64,000 nucleotides of DNA from Dactylis glomerata (lineage: Eukaryota > Streptophyta > Magnoliopsida > Poales > Poaceae). A program made the position numbers and the translations under genes. The stretch is taken from contig QXEO01000232.1 of NCBI GenBank assembly GCA_007115705.1, forward strand, positions 4,330,880 to 4,394,879, in the 5' to 3' direction. The notes under the pieces are model-generated. The model had not been told where the DNA came from. It saw nothing but the letters and a program-made list of their open reading frames with translations, and searched no databases. Of the stretch, positions 11,950 through 23,770 are shown piece by piece (within the stretch, counting starts at the first letter, position 1; every line of letters begins with the position of its first letter).

Positions 11950-12245
11950 AATTTGAATTACGACCATTTGGTTTGGTCACAATGCTGCCACGTAGGATTG
12001 GCCACGTAGGATCCGACGTGGCCTGGCCAAATTGCTAGTGACCAAATTATTGGTCATAATGCTTATGACCATCTATTTTGGTCATAACCGTTTATGACCA
12101 ATTAGAAAAATTGGTCGTCGTAGGCGGTCAGTGACGCTCAACTGCCGACCAAGTGTTTTTGGTCAGAAGAGGGTCATAAGTTGAGCAACAGTGACCATCT
12201 AGTGACCAAAATGAAGGGTCACTAGTCAACAGATTTCTTGTAGTG
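11950..12245. repeat. CACTA right terminal and subterminal repeats
   Basis: Repeated TATGACCA and TTGGTCATA motifs lead into the inverted terminus ending TTTCTTGTAGTG at 12245. It mirrors 5562-5830. Confidence 0.8.
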
Positions 12246-13310
12246 CGTCCCCCCAACAATGGACCTGGCCGAGTTGGTGTCTTTTTTTCGAAGAATTTTT
12301 GTGGTTGGCTTTTTTGGGGGTTTTCGGTCTTTGATGTTTTTCAGTTTTCCCCTTTCTTCTGCTTTTTCTATTCTTTTCTATTTTCATTTCTTCTATTTTT
12401 TGAACTTTTTTAAACTTTGATTTTTTTTTGAAATTTGAAGTTTTTAACTTTGAACATTTTTAAAATTGTTCAATTTTGATTTTTTTTAAAATCAAAAGTT
12501 GTTCAAATATATTTTTTGTTTATTTTCGAAAATTGTTCAAATTTCAAAAAAAATCAAATTCAAAATTTGTTCAAATTTGAAATTTGTTTGAAATTTGAAA
12601 AATATTCAAATTTGGAAATTGTTCAAAATTTAAATTTGTTCAAATTCATTTTTTGTTCAAATTCATAATTTGATGAAAAAAGACTGTTAACGAATTTTGA
12701 AATTTTAAATGGTTCAAATTTCAGCAAAGGAAAACAGAAAAAGAAAAATAGAAGAAAAAGCGGAGAAGAAGCCCATGTCGGGCGGCACAATAGGACGTTC
12801 CTACGGGCGGAGCGAATCCTAGCTCCGCCTAGAAGCGGAGAATAGGAGCCCCCCCCCCCCCAAATACCTAACAGACGAGCAGTTTGCACATCCATATTGC
12901 TTGATCCAAATGGTTAACCCAAGGCCATGGAATGAGTTTTGTTACTTATGCCACATGAACTTTATCTATTTTTTTTGGATAGATGTTGATTGAAAAACAT
13001 CGTGTTAGCTTAAAACTATAAAACTACAAAATGCACAACTATTAAGTATAGCCTTTGTTTTTGTATAACTACCCCTGATTTAATAGAATCAGATTAAATT
13101 CGGAAAAAAGATAGAAATAAAACTAGACTAGTCACCCTAGTCATGCTTTAGCAAATTTGACATTGTTGATCGGTTGTCTAAAACCACTTAGTATGCCATA
13201 GTAGAATCTCACATGACAACCACTATACTGGCGCACCCCGCTGGGTCGAGCTCATTGTGATATCGTCATTCCGACTGTCAAACTCCAGGGCGCGATCCTC
13301 GGTAGCCTTA
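12246..13310. other. Intergenic DNA, low-complexity AT tract and poly-C run
   Basis: 12380-12720 is a dense mixture of CAAATTT and TTTGAAA words with no unit of fixed length. A run of C lies at about 12850-12862. No gene is supported. Confidence 0.6.
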
Positions 13311-13349
13311 AGGGCTCCTGCTGACATGGAAAGAAAGCAACTCGACATA
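13311..13349 (+). pseudogene. Short diverged copy of the host-gene 5' segment
   Basis: About 38 bases closely resemble 14525-14562, just upstream of and including the ATG of the split host gene. Both carry AGGGCTCC, then GCAACTCGACAT after the same spacing. Similarity fades on both sides. It may be a fragment of a duplicated paralogue or an old local duplication. Confidence 0.45.
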
Positions 13350-14560
13350 CTGTGAAATCCACGACAATTCTCAAAGTCGTCATAGGTTTCGAGCTCTCCT
13401 ATTGATGCCAACGCTCAATATGAACAAGGACCCTCCTTTGACGTGCACACTTTAGTCCTTAGACTCCCGGACGCTAGCATGTGGGTCCCACATGCCACAT
13501 ACTCAAAATCAGAGGTGGCTAGCTCAGGGGATCCCCTTCCCTCGGTATGGCATAGTGCCCGACTACATGGTTGAAAGATGCGACAAGTCACAAAGCCTTA
13601 CCTTTTACAGGAGCATGGGAAAATTATCGTAACAAATCATAGAAGCTTTAAGTTTGAGTCGAGTGAGAAAACTTCTCTAATTGCGAAGTCTTTGGAAAAA
13701 ACAATTTGTTCATGTATGTCTGCACGATATAACGGCAGGCTTCTCACCGGCGGCATCCATCATTGATGATCTCACTCAAGAGTGGATTTTCTGAGCAGGA
13801 GCTCAGCTACACACCCTTCTATCTGGGATGTTAATAGGTGCATCAAGATCTATGCTAGCCCCTCTTTTCCCCTCTCAAACAACTTCTCTTTTTTATATCT
13901 CTCATACTATACAAAATTTGAATCTGAAACTTAGCAGTTCATTGTAACATTTGATATAAAATGTGAGAAGAATAGTTTGCAATTTTTATGACAGTATATA
14001 TATATATATACGTTTTTAAATAAAATTTATTGAATTTTAAATATGTGAAAATCATAAATTTCACAAAAATCTCAAAAATTACTTTTTTCCACATTCTAGT
14101 TGAAATATTATAGTAACTTGCAAAGTTTCAAACCCATATGTTACACTGTTTGAGAGATACAAAAAGATAAGCTCCTCAACGTTTTTCCATCGTCTCAAAA
14201 TTCAGTGTAGAAACTGGTTTTCGAGCTATTTTACTAGTTCTTGCAGAAGAAGTGTGAATTGTGCTGCTCATGCATTTCGAAAATTAGGTTCCATTGTCAT
14301 TGGCACTCCTAGTAGAATTTGTAAAGGGCGATTTGCCCATCTGTGATTCGTAAGGCTGTGCTTTACCGTAAAATAAAAATAAAAATTGCTGTAACATATA
14401 TGGATCGCAGCGTCCGCAGCGCGCGGCGCCGCACGCCAAAACTACCCGTGATAGCCAGTTAGGTTTTCCTTCCGGCCGCCGCTCCCCTTCCCTGGGCACA
14501 CACCCACAGGAAACCGAAGCAACAAGGGCTCCCGCCGACGTGGATAGAGAGCAACTCGAC
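13350..14560. other. Unassigned DNA upstream of the host gene
   Basis: No gene seen. A short TA dinucleotide repeat lies at about 13995-14010. From about 14400 the sequence becomes GC-rich. The frame of the host gene is open upstream to at least 14441, so a 5' leader or an earlier start is possible. Promoter elements could not be placed. Confidence 0.5.
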
Positions 14561-14668
14561 ATGCACGGCAAGCGTGATCGCCGCATCGGCGACGGTTGTC
14601 CTCCCGGCTTCACAGATGAGCGCTTGAAGCAGGATATATGCGTTCTGCTTGATCACATCAATGGATTC
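14561..14668 (+). CDS. Split host gene, exon 1 first part
   Basis: The 36 codons from ATG end at the Copia insertion. They include DRRIGDGCPPGF and LLDHINGF, which continue as YKAALDRLP beyond the insertion. The last five bases (GATTC) are the Copia target duplication. An upstream start is possible because the frame stays open. Confidence 0.65.
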
Positions 14669-15004
14669 TGTTAGAATTAAATTAGTATTAGAATTCGGAT
14701 TTGCTAAGTAACAGGCGACTGAGAAATTGTTATTTCTCAGTCACCCTAAAAAATACGCATCAGTTGCACTTTTTTCGTAGAAAAGTGCAATTGCACAGAA
14801 TTAGCCTAACAAGCAGTTAGCTTAGTCATTAAGCTAACTACCTTGCAGTTAACATATAGCGTTGTCTAAACGCCAATCACATCTGTTCATCGAACAGACG
14901 CTTCCTTGTAAACCGCCATTGAGGTGCCTGTACGGGGATATATATACCCCAACACTCAATCAATAGAACTACTCTTTGGATTCTCATTCTTTCATTCTTA
15001 AACA
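14669..15004 (+). repeat. Copia 5' LTR with a 107-bp extra segment
   Basis: TGTTAGAATT...TTCTTAAACA. Against the 3' LTR it has an extra segment bounded by a 6-bp direct repeat AGAATT (14690-14695 and 14797-14802). The extra segment (14696-14796) contains two hairpins: GACTGAGAAAT-TGTT-ATTTCTCAGTC, and TTGCACTTTT paired with AAAAGTGCAA. It may be a tiny MITE inserted here, or the 3' LTR may have lost it. Confidence 0.85.
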
Positions 15005-15319
15005 CGTTATCACGCACGCTGCTCTCTATGAGAGCGAAAGGCCACCAGGAAAAAAGTTCCGACAGCCGGAGAGACGATCGGAAGGCACCGCCGTCGAAAG
15101 GTGATCCTAATCTGTAACACCTGACGTATCCCTGGGCCGCAGTCTAAGTGAAGGGCTGATGCGGGTGGGCTCGGCCCAACCGTTAGAGCTTGGAGATGGG
15201 AGAATAAAGATACAGAGGAGGTCATCACGAGGGGGCATCGAAGAACTGAACAAAGGAATAGAATAAACTCTACTCGCTATATCTCTTCCTGTGCTTCTCT
15301 CTCTGTTCCAGATTTCAGG

Positions 15320-16040
15320 CTATCGATCCTGCCTCACGCCGGCAATCATACCGGCAAGGGGGCGAGTGTGACATAATCGCAGCATCGCTCCGACAAACTC
15401 AAGCGCACTTCGGTGCGCTGCGTCCACAGACTCAAACCCCGACGGTGTCACACGAGCCAGTCGTCGGCCTTCTCCCCACGAGCACAGAGGCGACCACGGC
15501 CCCGACGCTTCTCCTCGCGAGAAGGCCATGGCCCTCGGCCGGGGCTCGTCGCGGTGGCGTGGCCCATGGCCGCCTAGGCGCGGCAGAGGCGACGTCCAAC
15601 GGACGGCGTAGCGCACTGCAGCAGTCGCATTTGCGGCACAGCCTCGGCCACGACCGGCCGCTGTGGCTTGCACCGGCGCTGCTCTGTAGCATCAGCCCCC
15701 GCTGCTCCGCCGTATGGCGACGAGGGCGGACACAGTGCATAGCCATCAAGCGAGGCTGCGCTCCTCCGAGCGTGGCAGCCGATACGCCGGTGGCCCAGCG
15801 CGCGGACGCCCAAATCGCCTCTCAAGTCGGCGTTCACGGCGCCTCGGCGCGGAGTCACGGCGGCGCCCGAGCCTGCGGCTCCCATCGGCGTCACACACCG
15901 GCGGCCGTCGATGCACGGGGACATGGCCCACGGCCAATGCGGAGGCTCCCTCCAGCCCACCAAATGCCCTTCACGGTGCTGCGGCACCGCAACGGACGCC
16001 ACCGCACAACGAAGTTGTGGAGAAAGGCAAAACGAATCCA
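15320..16040. other. GC-rich block inside the Copia element, origin unknown
   Basis: GC content rises sharply compared with the AT-rich rest of the element. Long open frames occur on both strands at once (for example 15445-16044 plus and 15574-16146 minus), which is the expected behaviour of GC-rich DNA. I saw no gag motif. It may be captured host or foreign TE sequence. Confidence 0.4.
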
Positions 16041-18399
16041 TTGATTCGTAATCAACGCAGGAAGATAACCTTATCTCTTTGGCCTGTTTGCAATTTAGGC
16101 CCTGTTTACTATATTTTATAAATGAGCCATCAGACTCGTTAGACATAGCAGTCCAGTCCTCAGACTTAATATTTTTAGCACTTCTACTATTTGGTAGAGC
16201 TTTTGCTTAAAAAAAAACACTCCTGGTAGACCGTAAGGTTATTATTATTTGTATAAGTCGCATAAAATAATAACTATGCACTATATACAATATGTGAACT
16301 CACCATATGAGCCCTTATGTCTTCCCTAATTGCAAGAAACGAATTTACTTGCATTACGTGTCCTATTCCTTTTTGATCTTATGTCATGTTATAGTTTTGC
16401 CTCTAGCATCATTTATGATATGTAATTCTTGGTAAAACAACCTTATTTTGCAATTGAAAATAATTTTCTTGCAAAATTCTCCCTCGAAATATGAGGTAAA
16501 ATTGACATGAGATAAGATTCTAGACCTTCTGTCTAATATAAGTTACAAATATATAATAAGACATGTTATTAATATATTTGCCTTTAGCATTTTATAACAT
16601 GTTATTTGGTACAACAATTTAATTTTGCATTTGAAATTCAATTTTCTTGCAAAATTCTCAATAATAAGATATGAGATAAAAATATATGTGACTATCTTGA
16701 ATATTATTTGAGAAACACAAGGTGATGGTATCTACTGCATAAAGTGCAGATTAACCATTACTACGAGGCATACTTATTCGTTATTACGATAATAAGATTA
16801 CCTACAAAGGTCTCATCTGAATAAGTCAATGTCAAAGTATAACACAAGGTAATAGGATAAGGCATCTACTGACACATGTCAGACTATGCTTCCTACTACT
16901 GAGAGATGTACTCCATAAAAAGGAGATTATCTACAACGTGTTAACTTAAAATTCGAAGATCTACAGATATATGACTTATAAGCATCTGCTTAAATTTCAA
17001 AATGTTCCTCTAGAACATGCTTGTTGTTTACCAAAATAAATTTTACCAGCATAGTAAAAACAATTCATGCATGGTTATTTCATGCTTCTATTACATTGGT
17101 AAGATGTGGGATCTATAATTATTGTACATGGTTCTAATGTCTATCAAGACATAGTCCATTATTTCTCACAAACTACTATTTCTATATCATATGGTGATAA
17201 TTATATTCACCGTGAATAACCAATGTCAAAGGTATATATCCATATTTTGGCGCAAAATATAATATCACCCATCACTTTGGGAATAAAGTCCAAAACATTG
17301 ATATAAATAACATTTATGTCTCAACATTGAATGTATACCCTATGGTCATTACGGAATCACCTTGACCATTAACATATGCTTATTGAGAGCATTTTTTATC
17401 AATTCAAATTTACTAACATAGTAAATGAGTTGCATGATCATCTCATGCAGGACATGGCTATCATTCCCATTAGTGGAAATCGCCGAACTCACATTACATG
17501 AGAGAAATTGATTAAATATCGGTTTTCCTCTAAATCTCCATCAAGAAGATATATGATGCATAAATGTAATGGTAATAGTTTCTCAAACACTTTTGAGGAC
17601 TCCTACTACATTGCGGAGTTTTTTTCCCTATTTCTGTTGCTTATATAATCAACTTAAAGTTGATATTTTCTGATCAAAAAAATGTTATAAAGATATGATC
17701 AAAACCTCTAATGTACTTTATATCGTCCTTTGATAAAAATGCATCAGCATTATTGTCTTTATTTCAGGCTAAAACTATACAATTACCTGAAATTCATACT
17801 AGTAGTCAATGAACTACAAATCACGTTGGTTCAAAATGAACCATGAGAAATTAATGTAAAGTAGAGGTAACATGACAAACAGAAACAAAGTGAACCTTAT
17901 TAAAAAGGATAAGCTAATCATCAAGTTTATCAAATATGTTATTGTATGAATCATCATACATATGGATTTCCAAATTCCCAAATCATTGGTTAGGTTAAGC
18001 CATAAATGCATCAATTAATATGAGTTCAATGGGATAACTTCGAAGCTCACTTCGATAAGCACCATAATATAATATGGTTGTTGATTGTACTTACAATCTT
18101 CATCAAAAAGAGATCGTAAGTATAGTCTTATAGGAGATGCACTCCTTCGCAATAATAATTTGATTGAGGAATAAAATTTCCAAGACATTTCGATGACCTT
18201 GTTTAGTCTCATAACTATCCCATTATATCACTTGGCCTATAAATATACTACTTCATGTGGTATGTTGTCCTATAATATCATGTTTTTCAGACATGACAAT
18301 TTAATGTATGAATCAAATTCATACTAATTTTGTTGCATAAAAAGTAATTGATCAAAATGTTGATAAATTTAACATTTGGCATAATCGCCTTAGTCACCC

Positions 18400-21200
18400 C
18401 ATCATAGGGATGATACAAAAAGTTATCAACAATCTTGTTGGTCACAACTTAAAAGTTGCAAAAATTCTCAAGTCATCAAATTTTATGTGCACCATATGTG
18501 CCATGAGAAAATTATTTATTTTTAAGGCTCTCTCACCTTAAAATTAGAAATGAGCCACTCAAATTCTTGAATGTACACAAGAAGATACATGTGGACTATT
18601 CAATCATTATTTGGGTCATATAAGAACATGGTATCCATAGGTGCATCCTATAGATGGCCCTATGTGGATCTCTAATCCCCAAAAACTCATAATCTTACTC
18701 AATTAATTGCTCAATTATCAAATTAGAGCAAGTTATTGCAAGATATGGATTAAAACCATGTGAATGTCATCTTAATGATCATTTACGATTTTACTAAGTA
18801 CGTCATGTACATACCCAAATTGGTGCAACTAAACTCTTTATCAAAAGAGTAACTAATTAAATGACCACATTAAGAAAATTTAATTATACCAACCTCTTGT
18901 TGGCAATATGCGTCCTTACACGGCATAGATCTGATCAAGATCATAATAACTGCATATCATACTGCTTCTCCTTGCAGTAAGTACGTAGAAATCAAATAAG
19001 TATTTCCCATCTGCGATAATTCGGTCATATACCGATATCACCACCCCAACATGCATCATGGGTTCTCACATCAAATTGGGATCTATGTGAGAAATAAATG
19101 AGTATAATTATTTATCCGTCAAATACTTGACCCTAACAAGGGAGTTATTGATAGCCCTATGCGTTGATTGCATTTGCAATAAGGACATTTTCAGCATTAG
19201 GGGGAGATAATACCACAATGAATGCCGATAAATAAATTAGAAATGTCATAGACATTTAGTCCTTATATTCACGTAATTGAAAAATCTGAACATGAAGTTC
19301 AATCATAAATTTGCAACACATTGCAAATCTGCTAAATACATTTACTGAGAATAAAGATGTCACTACATCATATTATTCATGCAATCCATATGCAAGAAGA
19401 GTGGAGGTACCTAATTCAAACACTCTTCCCCCACATGAGAGCAAAAGGGGGAGAAACCTTCTCACATGGATTTAAGTTCTTATATGAATCCGCGGAATGG
19501 AGGAAATGTATCCCCAAACTGTAAATGTAATTCAACCTCAAGTTGAATAAAACAAAATGGATGCTCATCATCCAAACCAACACAAATGTGCACACGATTT
19601 TAAGTGTTGGACATCGAAACACATTGACTCTATTGTTATGGGAAATCACGAGGAGTTAAATGATGTAAATGATATTTCCACAAATCTATTGATTCAACAG
19701 AATCATATAACATAAAGCCTACATTTGTCGACATATATTAATTCTTAAAATTGCTAAAAAACCTTTAGGGCCCTGAACCAAAGTCCATGGCAGAGTGCCT
19801 CATGCACTCGTATATTGGTTCAACTAGAAGGAAGCAATTAAATAAGAATAGCACTCGCTCAACAAAAGAGAGGTATCTACCTTAGTAATACCTACTCCTC
19901 ATAAGGATCTTTCCTCTGGAAGATCAGTAACTTTTTGTTAATAATGAAAATAATGAGGTGGTGGAAAAGCGAGGCTTGTAGCATAAGGGTTCACACAGAG
20001 ACCCGACATCAATTATGATGCAACATACCCTCTTGGTATATGTGGATTAAGTTTTGATATTAGTTTTATTGGCAGTTACAAATAAACTATTCATGCAGTT
20101 GATGGATTCATAGACATATGGATCACTCATTTTGGATACCTATATTAAAGTCCCTTCAGGGCTTAAATCCAAAAGAAAATCACAACATATATTTGTGTAA
20201 ATCTTCAATAGTCACTCTATGACTTGAAGAGATAGTCAGAAAATTTATATGGTACAACCGACCAAGAGAATTCCTTTTTCAAAAGGATTACTTAAATAAT
20301 GATGATTGCTTACATGTAGTCATAAACAAATTCCTTATTGGAATATACATGACCTTTGTACATGTAGATGAATTTATCATCAAATTACATACAATACATG
20401 AAAGGTTCTTGCAATCATCTTATGACGGAGATTTGGATTAAACCAAATACCTATCAGGTTCACAAAACTTGAGTATATCCCCTCGGGAAAATGTATATTT
20501 CAGTCTTCATGTACCCATAAAATGTGGTAGAAAGTAAATATGGATAAACCATATCAACACATATGGTCATACTATCCCTATAAAGGTACAAATCATTCAT
20601 TAATGGTATCAACGATGAAGTGATATTGGGACCTATAGTTCCATACCTCACAAACTACATCATATGTGACAATATTTTTGTTGTCATTTTAATAAAGTGC
20701 AAAATCCAACCAAACATTGGGTGAAGTAATACCCTTCGGTATCTTCAAGGCACTAAATATATATCTTGATTAATTCCTTCAGGAACATCAAGGTTTTACC
20801 ATCGTGTGATATACATATATTGACTACAATCATCTAATCCCAATAAATGCCATATTATGGACTGAAGTCACTAGAATATCCTTCTCAAGGATATCTTCAT
20901 AATAGACTCTATTGTCTATCCTCATTATTCATTCTGGAATAATTACTATACTTTGAAGCATCATAAGATTTACATGGCTTCACAGAATGATTAACCACAT
21001 TCAAAATGATGTGGTTAGGATTCAACAGAATCACCTACCATATCTATCAAGATAATGCACATTTGTATTACTCTAATGCAAATGGGTTATATATGGAACA
21101 ATATTGCATAGCAAATTGCTCGTAAAATAATATTTCTCAAAGTTGAGATATAAATATTTCTTTTGCAAACATATCTTGTGAAAATCTAGCAGATTTTTTC
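18400..21200 (+). pseudogene. Decayed Copia polyprotein (integrase, reverse transcriptase)
   Basis: Translating piecewise on the plus strand gives recognisable Copia blocks. Around 19020-19200 is the integrase end (IGIYV, then the GG-D-YHNEC-like block). Around 20000-20130 is an early RT block (QRPDINYDATY, then YGSL-DTYIKVP). Around 20230-20370 is MWYNRPREFLFQK, followed by the catalytic motif degraded to VHVDE instead of YVDD. Each block is broken by stops, so no protein can be made. 16180-18400 probably holds gag and early pol remnants, but I could not confirm this. Confidence 0.7.
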
Positions 21201-21920
21201 ACATTGTCTTTACCAAATATATATTCCATGATTATGTTTATGGAATTTGTATAAGACAACTTTAAGATTTGCAAAGTTTAGGGCGAGTAAACTCCCATAT
21301 GAGATAACCCATTGAGGATCATCAGATCATATAATATTGTACTCTTTTTCCCTTCGTGAGTTTTCCCTTTTGGTTTCTCATAAAAGGTTTTTAATGAGAC
21401 AATATAAATACAAGTGCTAGATATGCCATATCGTTTTCTCCTTATATTTTTCCCATTGGGTTTTAAAGGAGTTTTCATTGGCACATCATATTGCACTATT
21501 TGCAATATTTACTCTAGATATATGTCGTACGTCCTATTTTTCCCCACTGGGGTTTTTATAAGGAAGTATACAAGGCATATTTATTGTTCTCTAAACTCAT
21601 CTGTGAGGTTTTTCCCTTTTCTAAGGTTTTCCTCATATGAGTTCTCATGGAGACAACAATCATTATATGTTGTATCATTTTCTTCTTATTTTTCCCATAG
21701 GGTTTTAAGGAGTTTTAACAACATATCAAATACTACTCTCCTCATATTTTTCCCCTCAGGGTTTTGAGGGAGATATTACCAAGATATCAAGATCAAAGAG
21801 AATCTCAAGAGTTTACAAGGACATACTCAAGGTTGTGGAAGAACACTATCAATAACATACAAGAAGATTTTTGAAGATTATACAAGACATATTCAAGAAA
21901 TGGCGTTGTCCAAGGGGGAG

Positions 21921-22150
21921 TGTTAGAATTAAATTAGTATTAGAATTAGACTAACAAGCAGTTAGCTTAGTCATTAAGCTAACTACCTTGCAGTTAACAT
22001 ATAGCGTTGTCCAAACGCCAATCACATCTGTTCATCGAACAGACGCTTCCTTGTAAACCGCCATTGAGGCGCCTGTACGGGGGATATATATACCCCAACA
22101 CTCAATCAATAGAACTACTCTTTGGATTCTCATTCTTTCATTCTTAAACA
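21921..22150 (+). repeat. Copia 3' LTR (230 bp)
   Basis: It starts TGTTAGAATT after the polypurine tract and ends TTCTTAAACA before TSD GATTC. It is nearly identical to the 5' LTR outside that copy's extra segment. Confidence 0.93.
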
Positions 22151-22155
22151 GATTC

Positions 22156-23649
22156 TACAAGGCCGCACTCGATCGGCTCCCGATGCCCTCGCTGGCCGCG
22201 CGCCTCCTCGAGGCCGGCTTGTGTATCGGCTTCCTCGACCCAGTCTCCAACATCATCGCCAACACCATCGCGTACAACTCTTCCCCAACACCCCTCCGCC
22301 GATCCGACGAGGAGGAGACGCGGGAGTCGATCCTCTCCAAGATCATCACCGACACGAACGACAAATTCGTCTTCGAAGTACCGCTTTCCCGGCACAAGGC
22401 CGACGGTATGACCATCGCGCGGCGGTCGCTGGACGGTCTTGTTACCTTCCTCACCTCCCACTTCCGCTATCTCGCGGGTACGGAAGCCCTGCGCTACCTG
22501 CTTCTTGCCAAGGCCGACCTTCTCGCTGCGGTGCGCCTCATCGAGCGGGATCGTAACAAGAAGTGCAACGACGAGCTCGCGTTCAGTATTGCATCCCGTG
22601 CCACCAAGGTCGCCCTGGAATGTGCCGCTCACTCTGCAAGGCATCCTAAACCAGGCGTCCTGGTGGCAGCAACGGTGATTATGGCGTCTCCCAATGCCGA
22701 CAGCATTATGCTTCTTGCTGGACAAGACCCTAGCCTCGCCGAGTTTCTCAGGCAAGGGCATATGAGCATGGACCGGTCACTGGATCTTTGTGGTAAGGAG
22801 AAGAACAAGAAGAGAAAGAGAAAGAGAAGCTGTCAGACATCTACGGCCATAGAGTCCATAGTGGGGAGTAGGGCACATAATAGGCTTGGGTCTCAAACCA
22901 CATTCAGATACACCCAGTCCCTGAAGCTGTTGCTCCTTGGCAAAATCCATGGGCTCTACTTACAGGCACTTGCCAAGCTGCCTCGGGATGGCTTGTGCAA
23001 GCGTCACCACTGCAGCCTCCTTAAGGGTGGATATCTCTATGGCCCCAGAGATCCTGTCTCCAACATTATCCTCAACACCATCTGGTACGGCTCTTTGTTC
23101 CCCATGCCTCAAGAGTTTACGGTGGACATGATATGCACAGAAATGCTTGCACGCATTGAGTGTTGCTCCCTTTACGGACTTGTTGCCTTCCTCCGCACCT
23201 ACTTCCCATCTCTCACGGAGCATGATGCTGTTTGGTATCTGTTCAGCAGCGATGCTGATCTAGAGAAGGCCATCGACAATGTAAAAAAGCATGGTCATGC
23301 TGTGTGTGACAGTTACCAGAATGCCTATAGGCAAGCGGCAGTGGCTTCATGGCATCCTGACCCTAACACGCTGGTGAAATTTGCGATGTCTTCTTTGAAA
23401 ATGGAGTCTGCCAAGTTGTTACCTATATTGCAGAGCACACTCACCAATGGTGCAGTCGAATGCCTTGCCATGGCTCTGCCACATACCAAGTCTGACGGGC
23501 AACTGAACCAGGCGACTTCAAGCTCACAGGTCTTAAGCAAGAAACAGATGAGGTTCATTTCAGAGTCTCATAAAAAGTTTAAGCACGACCAGGCCTTCTT
23601 TGTCAGAAAGGTCAATGCGGTATTGAGCAACTACTCTCGGCAACAAGGG
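22156..23649 (+). CDS. Split host gene, exon 1 second part (tandem DPVSNII modules)
   Basis: This 498-codon stretch continues the frame from 14668 without a stop. Module 1 runs from YKAALDRLP to LLAAVRLIERD. A basic lysine/arginine-rich patch (KEKNKKRKRKRS) that looks like a nuclear localisation signal follows. Module 2 starts at GLYLQALAKLP and ends near DADLEKAIDN. The exon ends at QQG followed by a GT donor; a 121-base intron (23650-23770) ends TTACCTACAG. Internal duplication of the module is visible directly. Confidence 0.75.
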
Positions 23650-23770
23650 GTTGGTGCATTTGTTTCTGTTGTTTTCTTGCTTTTAAATTCCAACTTGCAC
23701 CAATTTACTTCCATTTGCTTAAATCATTTTTCCACTTATCGGCTTGCTGCCGTCTTCTTGTTACCTACAG

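Larger units (their letters stand above)
5562..12245 (+). mobile_element. Complete non-autonomous CACTA transposon (6,684 bp)
   Basis: The left end reads CACTACAAGAAATGTGTTGA. The right end is its inverted copy, differing at one base in the first 20. Both are flanked by the 3-bp duplication CGT (5559-5561 and 12246-12248), the TSD length of this superfamily. Subterminal regions at both ends carry many copies of TATGACCA or TGGTCATA in both orientations. No transposase-like frame was found, so it would need an autonomous partner. The interior holds a minisatellite, a tRNA-like relic, three long repeats and a gene-like segment. Strand is nominal. Confidence 0.93.
14669..22150 (+). mobile_element. 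Full-length Copia-type LTR retrotransposon in host exon 1 (7,482 bp)
   Basis: LTRs are at 14669-15004 and 21921-22150, and a perfect 5-bp TSD GATTC lies at 14664-14668 and 22151-22155. The polypurine tract CAAGGGGGAG directly precedes the 3' LTR. The interior contains Copia polymerase in the order integrase then reverse transcriptase, but full of stops. Comparing the shared ~230 bases, the LTRs differ by about three substitutions and one indel, so the insertion is recent despite the decayed interior. Confidence 0.93.

Noticed and set aside
15432..16146. Several overlapping frames of 100-200 codons on both strands
   Set aside because: GC-rich DNA rarely has stops; frames overlap antiparallel, show no motif and lie inside a Copia element.
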